From Endobacter medicaginis (lineage in GTDB: Bacteria; Pseudomonadota; Alphaproteobacteria; Acetobacterales; Acetobacteraceae): a DNA stretch of 64,000 nucleotides. This document shows, piece by piece, positions 18,272 through 26,957 of this stretch. The notes under the pieces were generated by a model. It was not told the origin of the DNA. It did no database searches and saw nothing but the letters and a program-made list of their open reading frames with translations. Made by a program: the position numbers and the translations under genes. The first letter of the stretch is position 1. Each line of letters starts with the position of its first letter. The stretch lies in NCBI RefSeq assembly GCF_014192375.1, contig NZ_JACHXV010000003.1:62001-126000 (forward strand), read 5' to 3'.

Positions 18272-18933
18272 GCGCGCTCGCCCATGCGTCGGCGGTGATC
18301 GCCCAAGGCCGCCCCCTGCGCCTCGTCTGCTACGGCTCGTCCACCACCGAGGGCTATGGCGCCTCCGACCCTGCCGTGACCTCCTACCCGGCGGTGCTGA
18401 CGCGGCTGCTGCGCGCCTGCGCGCCCGGCGGCGTGATGCTGTTCAACCATGGCGTCAGCGGCGAGAACGCGACCGGCATGGAAGCACGGCTGCCCGCGGT
18501 GCTCGCCGATCGCCCCGATCTGGTGATCTGGCAGACCGGCAGCAACGACGCCACCGCCCCTGACGCCGCCGACCCGGCCGCGCTTGAACGGTTCCGCACC
18601 CTGACCGAAGCCGGGCTCGATGCGTTCGCGCGGATCGGCGCCGATGTCGCGCTGATGGACATCCAGTACAGCCGCAACCTCGAAGCCGCCCCCGCCATGC
18701 CGGCCTATCTCGCCGCCCTGCACGCGATCGCCGCCGAACGCGCCCTCCCGCTCTACCCGCGCCACGCCATCATGCGCGGCTGGGTGGAGCAGGGGCGCGC
18801 CACCATCGACGCGATGTCGCCCGACGGCACCCATATGACCGACGAGGGCTATGCCTGGCTGGCCCGCTCGGTCGCCGACTGGCTGGCCCCGCAACTCGGT
18901 CTCGTCCCGGGCGCGCCGGACGTCTCGGCATGA
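18268..18933 (+). CDS. SGNH/GDSL-family hydrolase
   Basis: A 221-residue SGNH esterase-like protein with no signal peptide. Block I is CYGSSTTEGYGA (likely nucleophile S25), block II is NHGVSGENATG, block III is QTGSNDAT, and block V is MSPDGTHMTDEGY with the Asp and His. All four SGNH residues are therefore visible. The ATG overlaps the OpgC-like stop by 4 bases, suggesting linked function in glycan or ester chemistry. The stop also overlaps an upstream in-frame start of the DegP-like gene. Confidence 0.87.
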   Translation: MSALAHASAVIAQGRPLRLVCYGSSTTEGYGASDPAVTSYPAVLTRLLRACAPGGVMLFNHGVSGENATGMEARLPAVLADRPDLVIWQTGSNDATAPDAADPAALERFRTLTEAGLDAFARIGADVALMDIQYSRNLEAAPAMPAYLAALHAIAAERALPLYPRHAIMRGWVEQGRATIDAMSPDGTHMTDEGYAWLARSVADWLAPQLGLVPGAPDVSA

Positions 18934-18959
18934 CGCCGCCGGTGTGGCAGGCTGGCGTC

Positions 18960-20537
18960 ATGCGTGCATCGTTCCTTCGCCTGCCTCTCTCCTGCGCCCT
19001 GCTGCTGGCGTCCGCACCCGCAATGGCGCCCGCCCGGGCTGCGGCCCCCGCAGCCCTGCTGCCCGCGACCGGCTTCGCCGATCTCGCCGCCCGCCTGCTG
19101 CCGGCGGTGGTCAACATCGCCGTCTCCGAGACCGTGAAGCCCGGCGAACCCGACGCCGACGACCCTGATGACGGCCCGAACGGCGACGGCCCCGATGCCG
19201 GCCCCAACGGCCAGTCGCCGTTTCCCCCCGGCTCGCCGTTCGAGAAGTTCTTCCACGATTTCATGAACCGCCAGCATCCCGGTCTCGACCCGAACGGCCC
19301 GCACCCGAAGGGCCGGCGGATGCACGCGCTCGGCTCGGGCTTCATCATCGACCCGTCCGGCATCATCGTGACCAACAACCACGTCATCAAGGACGCCGAC
19401 GAGATCACCGTCACGCTCCAGGACAACACCGAGCTCAAGGCCACGATCGTCGGCCACGACCCCAACACCGACCTCGCCGTGCTGCGCGTCAAACCCGCCA
19501 GGCCGCTGCCCAGCGTGCCGTTCGGCGACAGCGACCACATGCGCGTGGGCGATCTGGTGATGGCGATCGGCAACCCGTTCGGCCTGTCCGGCACGGTGAC
19601 CACCGGCATCGTCTCGTCGCGCGGCCGCGACATCCATCAGGGCCAGTACGACGATTTCATCCAGACCGACGCCGCCATCAACCGCGGCAATTCCGGCGGC
19701 CCGCTGCTCAACATGGCCGGCGAGGTGATCGGCGTGAACACCGCCATCTACTCTCCCGGCGGCGGCTCGATCGGCATCGGCTTCGCCATCCCCTCCAACG
19801 AGGTGAAGCTGGTGACCGACCAGCTCCTCAAATATGGCCACACGAAGCGCGGCTGGATCGGCGTGCGCGTCCAGGACCTCACCCACGACCTCGCCGACAC
19901 GATGAAGGTCAGTGCCACGCAAGGTGCACTGATCGCCGGCGTCGAGGCGAACGGCCCCGCGCAGAAGGGCGGCCTCAAGCGTGGCGACATCGTGCTGACC
20001 TACGGCGGCAAACCCGTCGATGGCCACTCGCTCCCCCGCCTGGTCGCCGAAACCCCCTCCGGCCAGACCGGCGAGTTCGGCATCCTGCGCGATGGCAAGC
20101 CGCAGACCGTGAAACTCACCATCGGCGAATTCCCCCAGCCCCCCGAGCCCGCCAAGACCGGCGCCAAGGACAAACCCGCCTCCAAATCCCCGGCCCCATC
20201 GAAGACGCCGCCCGCTCCCAAGACCCCGGCCACCACGCTGGGCGACACCGGCCTCAAATACGGCCCCCTCGACCCCGCCACCCGCGCGGCCGCCCATCTC
20301 GACGCGACCACCACCGGCATCGCTGTCCTCGACGTGACCCCAGACAGCCCCGCCGACGACCACGGTCTGTCGAAAGGCGACGTCATCACCCAGATCGACC
20401 AAGCCCCCATCGCCTCCCCCGAAGCCTTCGCCGCCGCCATCGCCACCGCCCGCAAGTCCGGCCGGCAGTCGGTCCTGCTGCTCGTCCAGAACGCCGACGG
20501 CCAGCAGTTCATTCCATTGCCGCTGGGAGGCTCCTGA
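18960..20537 (+). CDS. degP: DegP/HtrA-type periplasmic serine protease
   Basis: A 525-residue periplasmic protease of the Do/HtrA family. A signal peptide spans about 1-28 (LPLSCALLLASAPAMAPARA). The triad is H141 (TNNHVIKDAD), D171 (NTDLAVLRV) and S245 (RGNSGGPLL). Two PDZ domains follow, split by a Pro/Lys/Ala-rich linker at about 390-425. An Asp/Pro/Gly-rich insert precedes the catalytic domain at 62-90. I chose the ATG at 18960; an in-frame ATG at 18930 overlaps the SGNH stop and would put 10 extra residues before the signal peptide. Expected role is envelope protein quality control. Confidence 0.93.
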   Translation: MRASFLRLPLSCALLLASAPAMAPARAAAPAALLPATGFADLAARLLPAVVNIAVSETVKPGEPDADDPDDGPNGDGPDAGPNGQSPFPPGSPFEKFFHDFMNRQHPGLDPNGPHPKGRRMHALGSGFIIDPSGIIVTNNHVIKDADEITVTLQDNTELKATIVGHDPNTDLAVLRVKPARPLPSVPFGDSDHMRVGDLVMAIGNPFGLSGTVTTGIVSSRGRDIHQGQYDDFIQTDAAINRGNSGGPLLNMAGEVIGVNTAIYSPGGGSIGIGFAIPSNEVKLVTDQLLKYGHTKRGWIGVRVQDLTHDLADTMKVSATQGALIAGVEANGPAQKGGLKRGDIVLTYGGKPVDGHSLPRLVAETPSGQTGEFGILRDGKPQTVKLTIGEFPQPPEPAKTGAKDKPASKSPAPSKTPPAPKTPATTLGDTGLKYGPLDPATRAAAHLDATTTGIAVLDVTPDSPADDHGLSKGDVITQIDQAPIASPEAFAAAIATARKSGRQSVLLLVQNADGQQFIPLPLGGS

Positions 20538-20601
20538 CCCGCGCCGCAAGTGCCATCAGGGGCGGCGCGAGCATTGTGCTGTGTCTGGCTCGCGTGCTAT
20601 A

Positions 20602-20616
20602 TGACCACTGTAGTCA
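20602..20616. promoter_or_regulatory. Candidate Phd operator
   Basis: An imperfect palindrome TGACcACtGTaGTCA with 12 of 14 paired positions matching, 12 bases before the antitoxin start. Its place across the likely promoter and next to the GGGAGAG ribosome binding site (20618-20624) fits autoregulation by a Phd-type antitoxin. No binding data are implied. Confidence 0.45.
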
Positions 20617-20628
20617 CGGGAGAGTGTC

Positions 20629-20868
20629 ATGCAGCGGGTCCAGCTTCGGGACGCCAAGGCCACCCTGTCGTCCCTTGTCGATCAGGCCGTGCGGGGTGAG
20701 CCTTCGGTGATCACCCGTCACGGCCGGCCGGAAGCCGTCGTGTTGGGGTTCGCCGAGTGGGAGCGCCTCTCGCACATCCCTTCGTTCGGCCGGTTGCTGA
20801 TGGAGGCACCGCTGGAGGATGGGGACCTGCCGGAACGGACCGGCGGTTTCCGGACGACCGATTTCTGA
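20629..20868 (+). CDS. Phd/YefM-family antitoxin
   Basis: A 79-residue type II antitoxin. The N-terminal DNA-binding half has the family pattern VQLRDAKATLSSLVDQAVRGEPSVITRHGRPEAVVLGFAEW split across residues 4-44. The C-terminal tail (LEDGDLPERTGGFRTTDF) is likely the disordered toxin-neutralising part. A good ribosome binding site precedes the ATG. The toxin gene follows after 4 bases. The palindrome upstream is a likely self-regulatory operator. Confidence 0.9.
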   Translation: MQRVQLRDAKATLSSLVDQAVRGEPSVITRHGRPEAVVLGFAEWERLSHIPSFGRLLMEAPLEDGDLPERTGGFRTTDF

Positions 20869-20872
20869 CGTC

Positions 20873-21340
20873 GTGTATCTGGTCGATACCAATATCCTCT
20901 CGGCATCTGCACCGACGAAGGCCGTCACACAGTCGGATCTGTGCAACTGGATGGACACAAACAGCCGGCATCTCTTCGTGTCGGTGATCACCGTGGCCGA
21001 GATCGAGGACGGCATCAGCCGTAGCCGGCGCGCCGGAGCTCATGCCAAGGCCGGGCGACTGGCGGATTGGCTCGAGACAGTGCTGCATCTCTATGCCGAC
21101 CGCGTCCTGCCCATCGATCTGCCGGTTGCGCGACATATCGGCACACTGATGGATCGTGCGCGCGGACAGGGGCACGATCCCGGACTGGCCGATGTGGCGA
21201 TCGCGGCGACGGCGACGTTACGGGGCTACACCGTACTGACGCGCAATCTGCGACATTTCGCAGCATTGGGCGTCAAGCTCATCGACCCCTGGGTCGGTCT
21301 GCCGCCCGACGCCGCAACAGACATCAGCTCGCGAACCTGA
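20873..21340 (+). CDS. VapC-family PIN-domain toxin
   Basis: A 155-residue PIN-domain ribonuclease toxin. The metal-binding acidic residues are D5 (YLVDTNILS), E43 (VAEIEDG) and D107 (GLADVAIAATA), with the further motif VLTRNLRHF. The start is probably GTG at 20873, 4 bases after the antitoxin stop, giving the usual short N-terminus; a start at 20819 would overlap the antitoxin in another frame. VapC toxins cut specific RNAs, often tRNA. The 3' end overlaps the convergent YdeP-like gene by 17 bases. Confidence 0.9.
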   Translation: MYLVDTNILSASAPTKAVTQSDLCNWMDTNSRHLFVSVITVAEIEDGISRSRRAGAHAKAGRLADWLETVLHLYADRVLPIDLPVARHIGTLMDRARGQGHDPGLADVAIAATATLRGYTVLTRNLRHFAALGVKLIDPWVGLPPDAATDISSRT

Positions 21341-23651
21341 TCCGCTCCGCGCCTGCCTCGCTTGGCACGACCTTGACCGGGATCGCCTTCGCGGCCGGTG
21401 TGCCGCTGATTTTGTCGTGGAATTCAAGCGGTAGCAGCGGGTTGAGCTCGGGGTAGTAGCCGGCGATGGCGCCGCGCGGCATGTCGTACTGGACCACGGT
21501 CAGACCGTCGACGGTGCGGCGGTGGCCGTCGGTGCTGCAGGTTTCAAGCCCGATCACCGAGCCATTGGCGAGGCCGCGGTCGGTCATGTCGTCGGCGTTC
21601 ATGAACACCACCAGGCGGTCGTTGTAGACACCACGATAGCGATCGGAATTGCTGTAGATGGTGGTGTTGTACTGGTCGTGCGAGCGCACGGTCGCCAGGC
21701 GCAGCATCTGCGGATCGTCGACGATGTCGTTCACCTGCAGGCCGGGGAAGACGAGGAAATTGGCCTTGCCGGATGGCGTCTTCCACACCCGCCGGCGCGG
21801 CGGGACGTCGAGGTGGAAGCCTCGCGGGTCCTGCATCTTGGCGTTGAAACCCGCGTAGATCTGCGGGTAGACGTCCGCGATGCGGTCACGGATCAGCGCA
21901 TAGTCGTCGATATAGCTGGCCCAGGGAATTTTCGATCCCGGCAGGGTCGCCATCGCGACACGGCAGATGATTTCCGTCTCCGGGCGCACATCCGGGCCGA
22001 CCGGCTCGAACACGCCGCGCGAGGGCGTGACGTTGGCCATCGCGTCCTCGATGGTGACGAACTGCTCGCCCTTGGCGGTGCGGATGATCTCCGAGCGCGC
22101 CACCACCGGCAGGATCAGCGAATCCTTGCCATGGATCAGATGGCCGCGATTGAGCTTGGTGGCGACGTTGACGGTGAGGGCGAGCTTCGCCATCGCCGCA
22201 TAGCTGCGCTCGGTATCGGGGACCGCGCGGATGAAATTGCCGCCCAGGCCGAAGAAGACCTTCGCCGTGCCGTTCTCCATCGCGTCGACCGCCTCGACGG
22301 CGTGATGGCCGTGCGTACGCGGCGGCTCGAACCCGAACACATCGCGCACCCGGTCGAGATAGGCGTCGGTCGGTTTCTCGTCGATGCCGACCGTGCGGTC
22401 GCCCTGCACGTTGGAATGGCCGCGGATCGGCACGATGGCAGCACCCGGCTTGCCGTAATTGCCGCGCAGCAGCAGCAGGTTCGACAGTTGCTGAAGCAGC
22501 TTCGACCCGTTCTGGTGCTGGGTCAGACCCATGCCATAGCAGATCATCGTCGCGTTGGACTTGCGGTAGATTTCGGCGATGCGCCGGATCTGTTCCTCCG
22601 AGATGCCCGAGATGCGCGTGATGTCGGCCCACGACACCGACATCACATCCGCGCGCAGGGCCTCCAGGCCGAGCGTGTGCTCCGCGATGAAGGCGTGGTC
22701 GAGTGCCGGCTCGCCGCGATCGTCGGCCTCGAACAGATGGCGCATCATCCCCTTGAAGATCGCGAGATCCCCGCCGATGCGCACATGGACGAACTCGCTG
22801 TTGATCCGCGTCGAGCCGAACGTCGCCATCTGCACGATATCCTGCGGCTCGGTGAAGCGTACCAGCGCGCGCTCGGGCATCGGGTTGATCAGCACGATCG
22901 GGATGCCGCGCTTCCTCGCCTCGACGAGGTTGGTCATCATGCGCGGCGAATTGGTGCCGGTGTTCTGGCCGATGATGAACAGCGCCTCCGTATGTTCGAA
23001 ATCGGCCATCACCGCCGTGCCCTTGCCGATGCCGATCGACGGCGGCAGGCCGCGCGAGGTCGGCTCGTGGCACATGTTGGAGCAGTCGGGAAAATTGTTG
23101 GTGCCGAATTCGCGCACCATGATCGAGTAAAGGAAAGCGGTCTCGTTGGCGGTGCGCCCGGAGGTGTAGAACTCCGCCTCGTCGGGGCTCGACAGCGCGC
23201 GCAGATGCGCCCCGATCAGCGCATAGGCGTCGTCCCAGGCAATCGGGACATATTTGTCGCTGGCCGGGTCGTAGCGCATCGGCTCGGTCAGCCGCCCCTG
23301 CATTTCCAGCCAGTAATCGCTCTGCTGCAGCAACTCGGTGACGGTGTACTGTGCGAAGAACTCCCGCGTGACGCGCGCCTTGGTGGTCTCGTGTGCGAGC
23401 GCTTTCGCGCCGTTCTCGCAGAATTCCAGCGTCTTGCGGTGGTCGGGATCGGGGAAGGCGCAGCTCGGGCACTTGAACCCGCCCGGCTGGTTCATCGCGA
23501 GCAGGCCCCGCGAGCCTTTTACCAGCACGCTCTGCTCCATGAGCACCTTGGCCGTCGCCCCGGCCGCCCCCCAGCCGCCGGCCGGATGGTGATAGGGTTT
23601 GACCTCCGGTTTGCCGTCCCGGACTTTGACGATCTTCACCCTGTCGTTCAT
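21324..23651 (-). CDS. ydeP: FdhF/YdeP-family molybdopterin oxidoreductase
   Basis: A 775-residue formate-dehydrogenase-H-like molybdoenzyme of the YdeP group. The N-terminus has KCPSCAFPDPDHRKTLEFCENG, with cysteines that could hold one Fe-S cluster, then SGRTANETAFLYS and PDCSNMCHEPTSRGL. The molybdopterin-binding parts RKRGIPIVLINPMPE and RGHSNVQGDRTVGI, and the C-terminal domain (RSHDQYNTTIYSNSDRYRGVY), follow the family. E. coli YdeP promotes acid resistance, but its reaction is not known. No fdhD or electron-transfer subunit is adjacent. The gene overlaps vapC at its 3' end. Confidence 0.9.
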   Translation of the reverse strand: MNDRVKIVKVRDGKPEVKPYHHPAGGWGAAGATAKVLMEQSVLVKGSRGLLAMNQPGGFKCPSCAFPDPDHRKTLEFCENGAKALAHETTKARVTREFFAQYTVTELLQQSDYWLEMQGRLTEPMRYDPASDKYVPIAWDDAYALIGAHLRALSSPDEAEFYTSGRTANETAFLYSIMVREFGTNNFPDCSNMCHEPTSRGLPPSIGIGKGTAVMADFEHTEALFIIGQNTGTNSPRMMTNLVEARKRGIPIVLINPMPERALVRFTEPQDIVQMATFGSTRINSEFVHVRIGGDLAIFKGMMRHLFEADDRGEPALDHAFIAEHTLGLEALRADVMSVSWADITRISGISEEQIRRIAEIYRKSNATMICYGMGLTQHQNGSKLLQQLSNLLLLRGNYGKPGAAIVPIRGHSNVQGDRTVGIDEKPTDAYLDRVRDVFGFEPPRTHGHHAVEAVDAMENGTAKVFFGLGGNFIRAVPDTERSYAAMAKLALTVNVATKLNRGHLIHGKDSLILPVVARSEIIRTAKGEQFVTIEDAMANVTPSRGVFEPVGPDVRPETEIICRVAMATLPGSKIPWASYIDDYALIRDRIADVYPQIYAGFNAKMQDPRGFHLDVPPRRRVWKTPSGKANFLVFPGLQVNDIVDDPQMLRLATVRSHDQYNTTIYSNSDRYRGVYNDRLVVFMNADDMTDRGLANGSVIGLETCSTDGHRRTVDGLTVVQYDMPRGAIAGYYPELNPLLPLEFHDKISGTPAAKAIPVKVVPSEAGAERIRFAS

Positions 23652-23733
23652 GACCCGATCTCCCTGGGTGCGTCCCGGCGCACGATGTCACCGGCCCGTC
23701 GCCGGCTGCAAGCGGAAGGGTGCCACCTGGCCA

Positions 23734-24264
23734 TCAGCGGTCACGCGGCAGTGTGGCGCGGATCGACTCGATCGCGTCGTCGATCGTGTTGCCGCGCAGC
23801 CACTCGGCAAGATCGGTGTCGATGTCCTCGCGCGGCACGCCGGCGCGTTCGAGGGTGAGTTTCTGCAGCTCGATCAGCCGGCCGATCTTGCGCTCTGCGA
23901 GGATCGCGACATGCAGCGCGAGGTAGCCACGTTCGCGGTCGCTGCGCGCGATGTCGGCCGTGCGCATCAGCAGCAGCGCGGTGGTGATCGCGCCGATCGC
24001 CGCGAAGCTGTTGCCGAGAAACGGAAATGGCGGCGGATCGGGGCGCCAGCCTGGCGGGGCGAGGCTGTTGTAGATCACCCAGCCTGCGATCAGGCCGAAG
24101 AGTGTGGCGAGGTAGCCGCCATGGCCAAGAGCTGAGACCAACCGGGCGGCAAGACGCTTGTCGCGCCGACGCTCACGCGCATAGCGCGCCTCCAGCGCGG
24201 CCAGCGCCTCGATGCTCTCGCGGGCGGGCTGACCGAGCGGGGAGGGCGGGTCGGACGTGGTCAT
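23734..24264 (-). CDS. DUF1003-family membrane protein
   Basis: A 176-residue inner-membrane protein. Two hydrophobic helices (about 48-68, HGGYLATLFGLIAGWVIYNS; and about 85-103, NSFAAIGAITTALLLMRTA) flank PPPFPFLG, the DUF1003 layout. The C-terminal soluble part is charged and helical and starts with ARSDRERGYLALH. The family is widespread and without known function; some members have been linked to metal or stress responses. It stands 82 bases downstream of the YdeP-like gene on the same strand. Confidence 0.8.
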   Translation of the reverse strand: MTTSDPPSPLGQPARESIEALAALEARYARERRRDKRLAARLVSALGHGGYLATLFGLIAGWVIYNSLAPPGWRPDPPPFPFLGNSFAAIGAITTALLLMRTADIARSDRERGYLALHVAILAERKIGRLIELQKLTLERAGVPREDIDTDLAEWLRGNTIDDAIESIRATLPRDR

Positions 24265-24316
24265 CGACGGCCAACGGATGGCGCGACCGACAGTTCACCC
24301 GATCCCGACCGCCCTC

Positions 24317-24748
24317 TCAGCCGGCGTGACGGGCCAGCCAGACCAGCGCGCCGCGCAGGTCGAAGCCATGCCGCTCGCCGAACGGCACCACCTCTTCCGG
24401 CGTCATCCGCCCCGACAGCACCTCATGCAGCACGTAAAGCGTCAGCGAGCGGGTGCCGCCCTTGCAATGGGCGAGCACCGGGCCGGGGGCGGTCTCGATC
24501 GCGGTGCCGAAGGCGTGGATCGCGTCCGCGGTGATGGTCGGGCCGGTGACGGGGATGTGGCGATAGGCGAGCCCCGCCGCCTCGGCCGCCTTCGCTTCGG
24601 CCGCCGTGCCGGGCTGAGCGGCATCCTCGCCGTCGGGGCGGTTGTTGATCAGCGTGGTGAACCCCGCCTTCGGCAGCGATCCGATCTCGCCCAGAGAGGG
24701 CTGCGTGCTGACGGACAGGCGGTCGGTGATGCGGACGGGCGTGCTCAT
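24317..24748 (-). CDS. DUF442/TIGR01244-type cysteine phosphatase-like protein
   Basis: A 143-residue protein of the beta-lactamase-hydrolase-like/DUF442 group with a dual-specificity phosphatase fold. The P-loop is HCKGGTRS with C95 and R100, a complete HCx5R signature. The start VRITDRLSVSTQPSLGEI and INNRPDGEDA match the family closely. The fold is often fused to a metallo-hydrolase (Blh) linked with sulfur metabolism; here it stands alone. It is 10 bases downstream of a DUF488 gene on the same strand, so the two are likely co-expressed. Confidence 0.87.
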   Translation of the reverse strand: MSTPVRITDRLSVSTQPSLGEIGSLPKAGFTTLINNRPDGEDAAQPGTAAEAKAAEAAGLAYRHIPVTGPTITADAIHAFGTAIETAPGPVLAHCKGGTRSLTLYVLHEVLSGRMTPEEVVPFGERHGFDLRGALVWLARHAG

Positions 24749-24758
24749 GGCGGCGAGG

Positions 24759-25217
24759 CTAACCCAGCGGGCGGGCGGGGGCGAGATGGCTGATCGTCTG
24801 GCCGGTACGGGCGGCGATTCGCTCGGCGACCGGCAGCCGGTGACAGCCCTCGGGGGTATGCTCGAAGCAGAGCAGGCAGACCGGCCGGTCGCCGCCGGCG
24901 AGCGCGATGGCGCGTTCGAGCCCGTCAGCGGCTTCGGGCGTGTGCATGTGTGCGTCGAAGATGCGGTGCAGCTCCGCGATGTCGCCGCGCCTGGCGGCGT
25001 CGCGGCCCGGCTTGGGCGTGCCGAGGCTGCGCAGATGTGCGTAACCGATCCCACGCTCGGCCAGCGAGCTCGACAGGACGGTCTTGGAAAACCCCGCCCG
25101 TCGCGAGGCGGCGATGGCGCGCACATCGATCACCAGCCCGACCCCCGCCGCTTCGACCGCGTCGAGCACGTTGGGCTGGGTTGCGCCTTCGTAGCCGATC
25201 GTGAAGATCTCGGACAT
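24759..25217 (-). CDS. DUF488-family protein
   Basis: A 152-residue DUF488 protein. Signatures are FTIGYEGATQPNVLDAV, VIDVRAIAASRRAGFSKTVL, YAHLRSLGTPK and the C-terminal LLCFEHTPEGCHRLPVAERI. The two cysteines and the histidine in CFE-x5-CHR are conserved in the family and could bind a metal or act in catalysis, but no activity is established. Length is normal. It is divergent from the S53 protease gene and followed closely by the DUF442 gene. Confidence 0.87.
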   Translation of the reverse strand: MSEIFTIGYEGATQPNVLDAVEAAGVGLVIDVRAIAASRRAGFSKTVLSSSLAERGIGYAHLRSLGTPKPGRDAARRGDIAELHRIFDAHMHTPEAADGLERAIALAGGDRPVCLLCFEHTPEGCHRLPVAERIAARTGQTISHLAPARPLG

Positions 25218-25321
25218 GACCGGTGCGCCTCGCGTTGCGTTTCGATACCAACGCCGGGCAGTCCGGCGGGTTGGGACGTGACAGGCTGCGCGCCTCGTCG
25301 ACGATGGAGACAGGATCAGCG

Positions 25322-26872
25322 ATGACCAGTGCTTTCGCCAATCTGCGCGCCGCCCCGATGGTGGAGCTGCCGCGCAGCGCCCGCCCGGCTCCCGAGGGTG
25401 CGACCTCGCTCGGCGCCCCGACACCGGACACGCAGATCCATCTGACCATCGTGCTGAAGCCCTCGACGCCGCTCGACCCCGCCGCCGGCATCCTGACCCG
25501 CGAGGAATATGCCCGCGCCCATGCCTGCGACCCGGCGATGATCGAGGGACTGACCAGCTACGTGAAGGCGCATGGGCTGAAGGTGGTCGATGCCGATCCG
25601 GTCACGCATATCGTTCGGCTGCAAGGCACCGTCGCCCAGGCAGAGGCCGCATTCCGGCCCGGGGCGCTCGGCCGCTATGCGCGGGATGGCCGTGAATTCA
25701 TCGCCCGCAGCGGCAGCCTGAGCGTGCCGGCGCCGCTCGCCGACCATGTCACCGCCGTGATGGGGTTCGACCAGCGTCCGGTGGCCAAGCCGTTCTTCAT
25801 CGTCCGTCCCGGCGAGGCAGGCGGCAAGTCGGGTGCGGTCAGCGCCCATGCCGGCGGCACCTCCTACACGCCGATCCAGATCGCGCAGCATTACGGTTTT
25901 CCGACCAATGTCACCGGCACGGGCCAGACGATCGCGCTGATCGAGCTCGGCGGCGGTTACAACGCGACGCAGATGGCCACCTATTTCTCCGGCCTCGGCG
26001 TCAAGCGCACGGGCAAGCTGGTTTCGGTGACGGTGGATGGAGCGACCAACACCCCTTCCGATCCGAACGGGGCGGATGGCGAGGTGCAGCTCGATATCGA
26101 GGTTGCGGGCGCGGTCGCGCCGGGTGCCAATGTGGCGGTGTATTTCGGCCCCAACCAGGGCAACGGCTTCCTCGACGCGATCAGCGCCGCCGTGCACGAT
26201 ACGACCAACAACCCCACGGTGATCTCGATTTCCTGGGGCGGCCCGGAAAGCTCCTGGGCGACGCAGGACATGGATGCGATGGACCAGGTGTTCGCTGCTG
26301 CCGCGACCCTCGGTATCGTGGTGACGGCCGCCTCGGGCGATTCCGGCTCGAAGGACGGCACCTCGAAGAACGTCGCCGACTATCCGGCCTCCAGCCCGAA
26401 CGTGCTGGGCTGCGGCGGCACCTCGCTGCCGAAATCCGGTGCCGAGGTGGCCTGGAATGACGGCTCGCAAGGCGGCGCCACCGGCGGCGGCTTCAGCGGC
26501 CATTTCAAGCGCCCGGCCTGGCAGACCATCACAGCGAAGCAGACCGGCCGCGGCGTTCCGGACGTGTCGGGCAACGCCGATCCGGAAACCGGCTATGTGG
26601 TCAGCATCGACGGCCAGTCGACGGTGATCGGCGGCACGTCCGCCGTAGCACCGCTCTATGCCGGGCTGTTCGCGCTGATCGGCCAGGCCAGCGGCAGGAA
26701 ACTCGGCCTCGTCGCCAAGACGCTCTACGCCCCTTCCGCCGCATTCAACGACATCACCTCCGGCAACAACACCGGCTACAAGGCCGCCAAGGGCTGGGAC
26801 CCGGTCACCGGCCTCGGCTCGCCGAAGGGCGCGGCCATCGCCGCCCTGTTCACGGCCCCGCCCACCGTCTGA
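25322..26872 (+). CDS. S53-family (sedolisin/kumamolisin) serine carboxyl protease
   Basis: A 516-residue pro-kumamolisin-like protease, active at acid pH in known members. Residues about 35-155 are the activation prodomain. The catalytic set is E254 and D258 (GEVQLDIEV), oxyanion D340 (ASGDSGS) and S440 (GGTSAVAPL). The C-terminal calcium site is visible in GWDPVTGLGSP. The ATG at 25322 was chosen; an upstream in-frame start at 25223 would overlap the divergent promoter. No classical signal peptide is seen at either start, so the export route is unclear. Confidence 0.92.
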   Translation: MTSAFANLRAAPMVELPRSARPAPEGATSLGAPTPDTQIHLTIVLKPSTPLDPAAGILTREEYARAHACDPAMIEGLTSYVKAHGLKVVDADPVTHIVRLQGTVAQAEAAFRPGALGRYARDGREFIARSGSLSVPAPLADHVTAVMGFDQRPVAKPFFIVRPGEAGGKSGAVSAHAGGTSYTPIQIAQHYGFPTNVTGTGQTIALIELGGGYNATQMATYFSGLGVKRTGKLVSVTVDGATNTPSDPNGADGEVQLDIEVAGAVAPGANVAVYFGPNQGNGFLDAISAAVHDTTNNPTVISISWGGPESSWATQDMDAMDQVFAAAATLGIVVTAASGDSGSKDGTSKNVADYPASSPNVLGCGGTSLPKSGAEVAWNDGSQGGATGGGFSGHFKRPAWQTITAKQTGRGVPDVSGNADPETGYVVSIDGQSTVIGGTSAVAPLYAGLFALIGQASGRKLGLVAKTLYAPSAAFNDITSGNNTGYKAAKGWDPVTGLGSPKGAAIAALFTAPPTV

Positions 26873-26880
26873 GCGCAGGT

Positions 26881-26926
26881 GCAGGAGGCCGAGCCTCCTG
26901 CCGGGGCGCGGGGGCAGCGCTCCCGC
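26881..26926. terminator. Tandem GC hairpins downstream of the S53 protease gene
   Basis: Two adjacent stem-loops. The first has arms GCAGGAGG and CCTCCTGC (26881-26888, 26894-26901) with loop CCGAG. The second has arms GCGGGGG and CTCCCGC (26908-26914, 26920-26926, one G-T pair). There is no T-run, so a Rho-independent terminator is not certain; this may be a member of a GC-rich intergenic repeat. Confidence 0.5.
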
Positions 26927-26957
26927 AAAGATGGACGCAGGGCATCGGGGTCGGCTA

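Noticed and set aside
21522-23858. Long plus-strand open frame opposite the YdeP-like gene
   Set aside because: Antisense shadow; the minus-strand molybdoenzyme motifs are complete.
25036-25062. GTAACC as a further SigF promoter
   Set aside because: No CGAA at 16 bases, and the site is inside the DUF488 gene on the wrong strand. The same holds for GTAACC near 16990.
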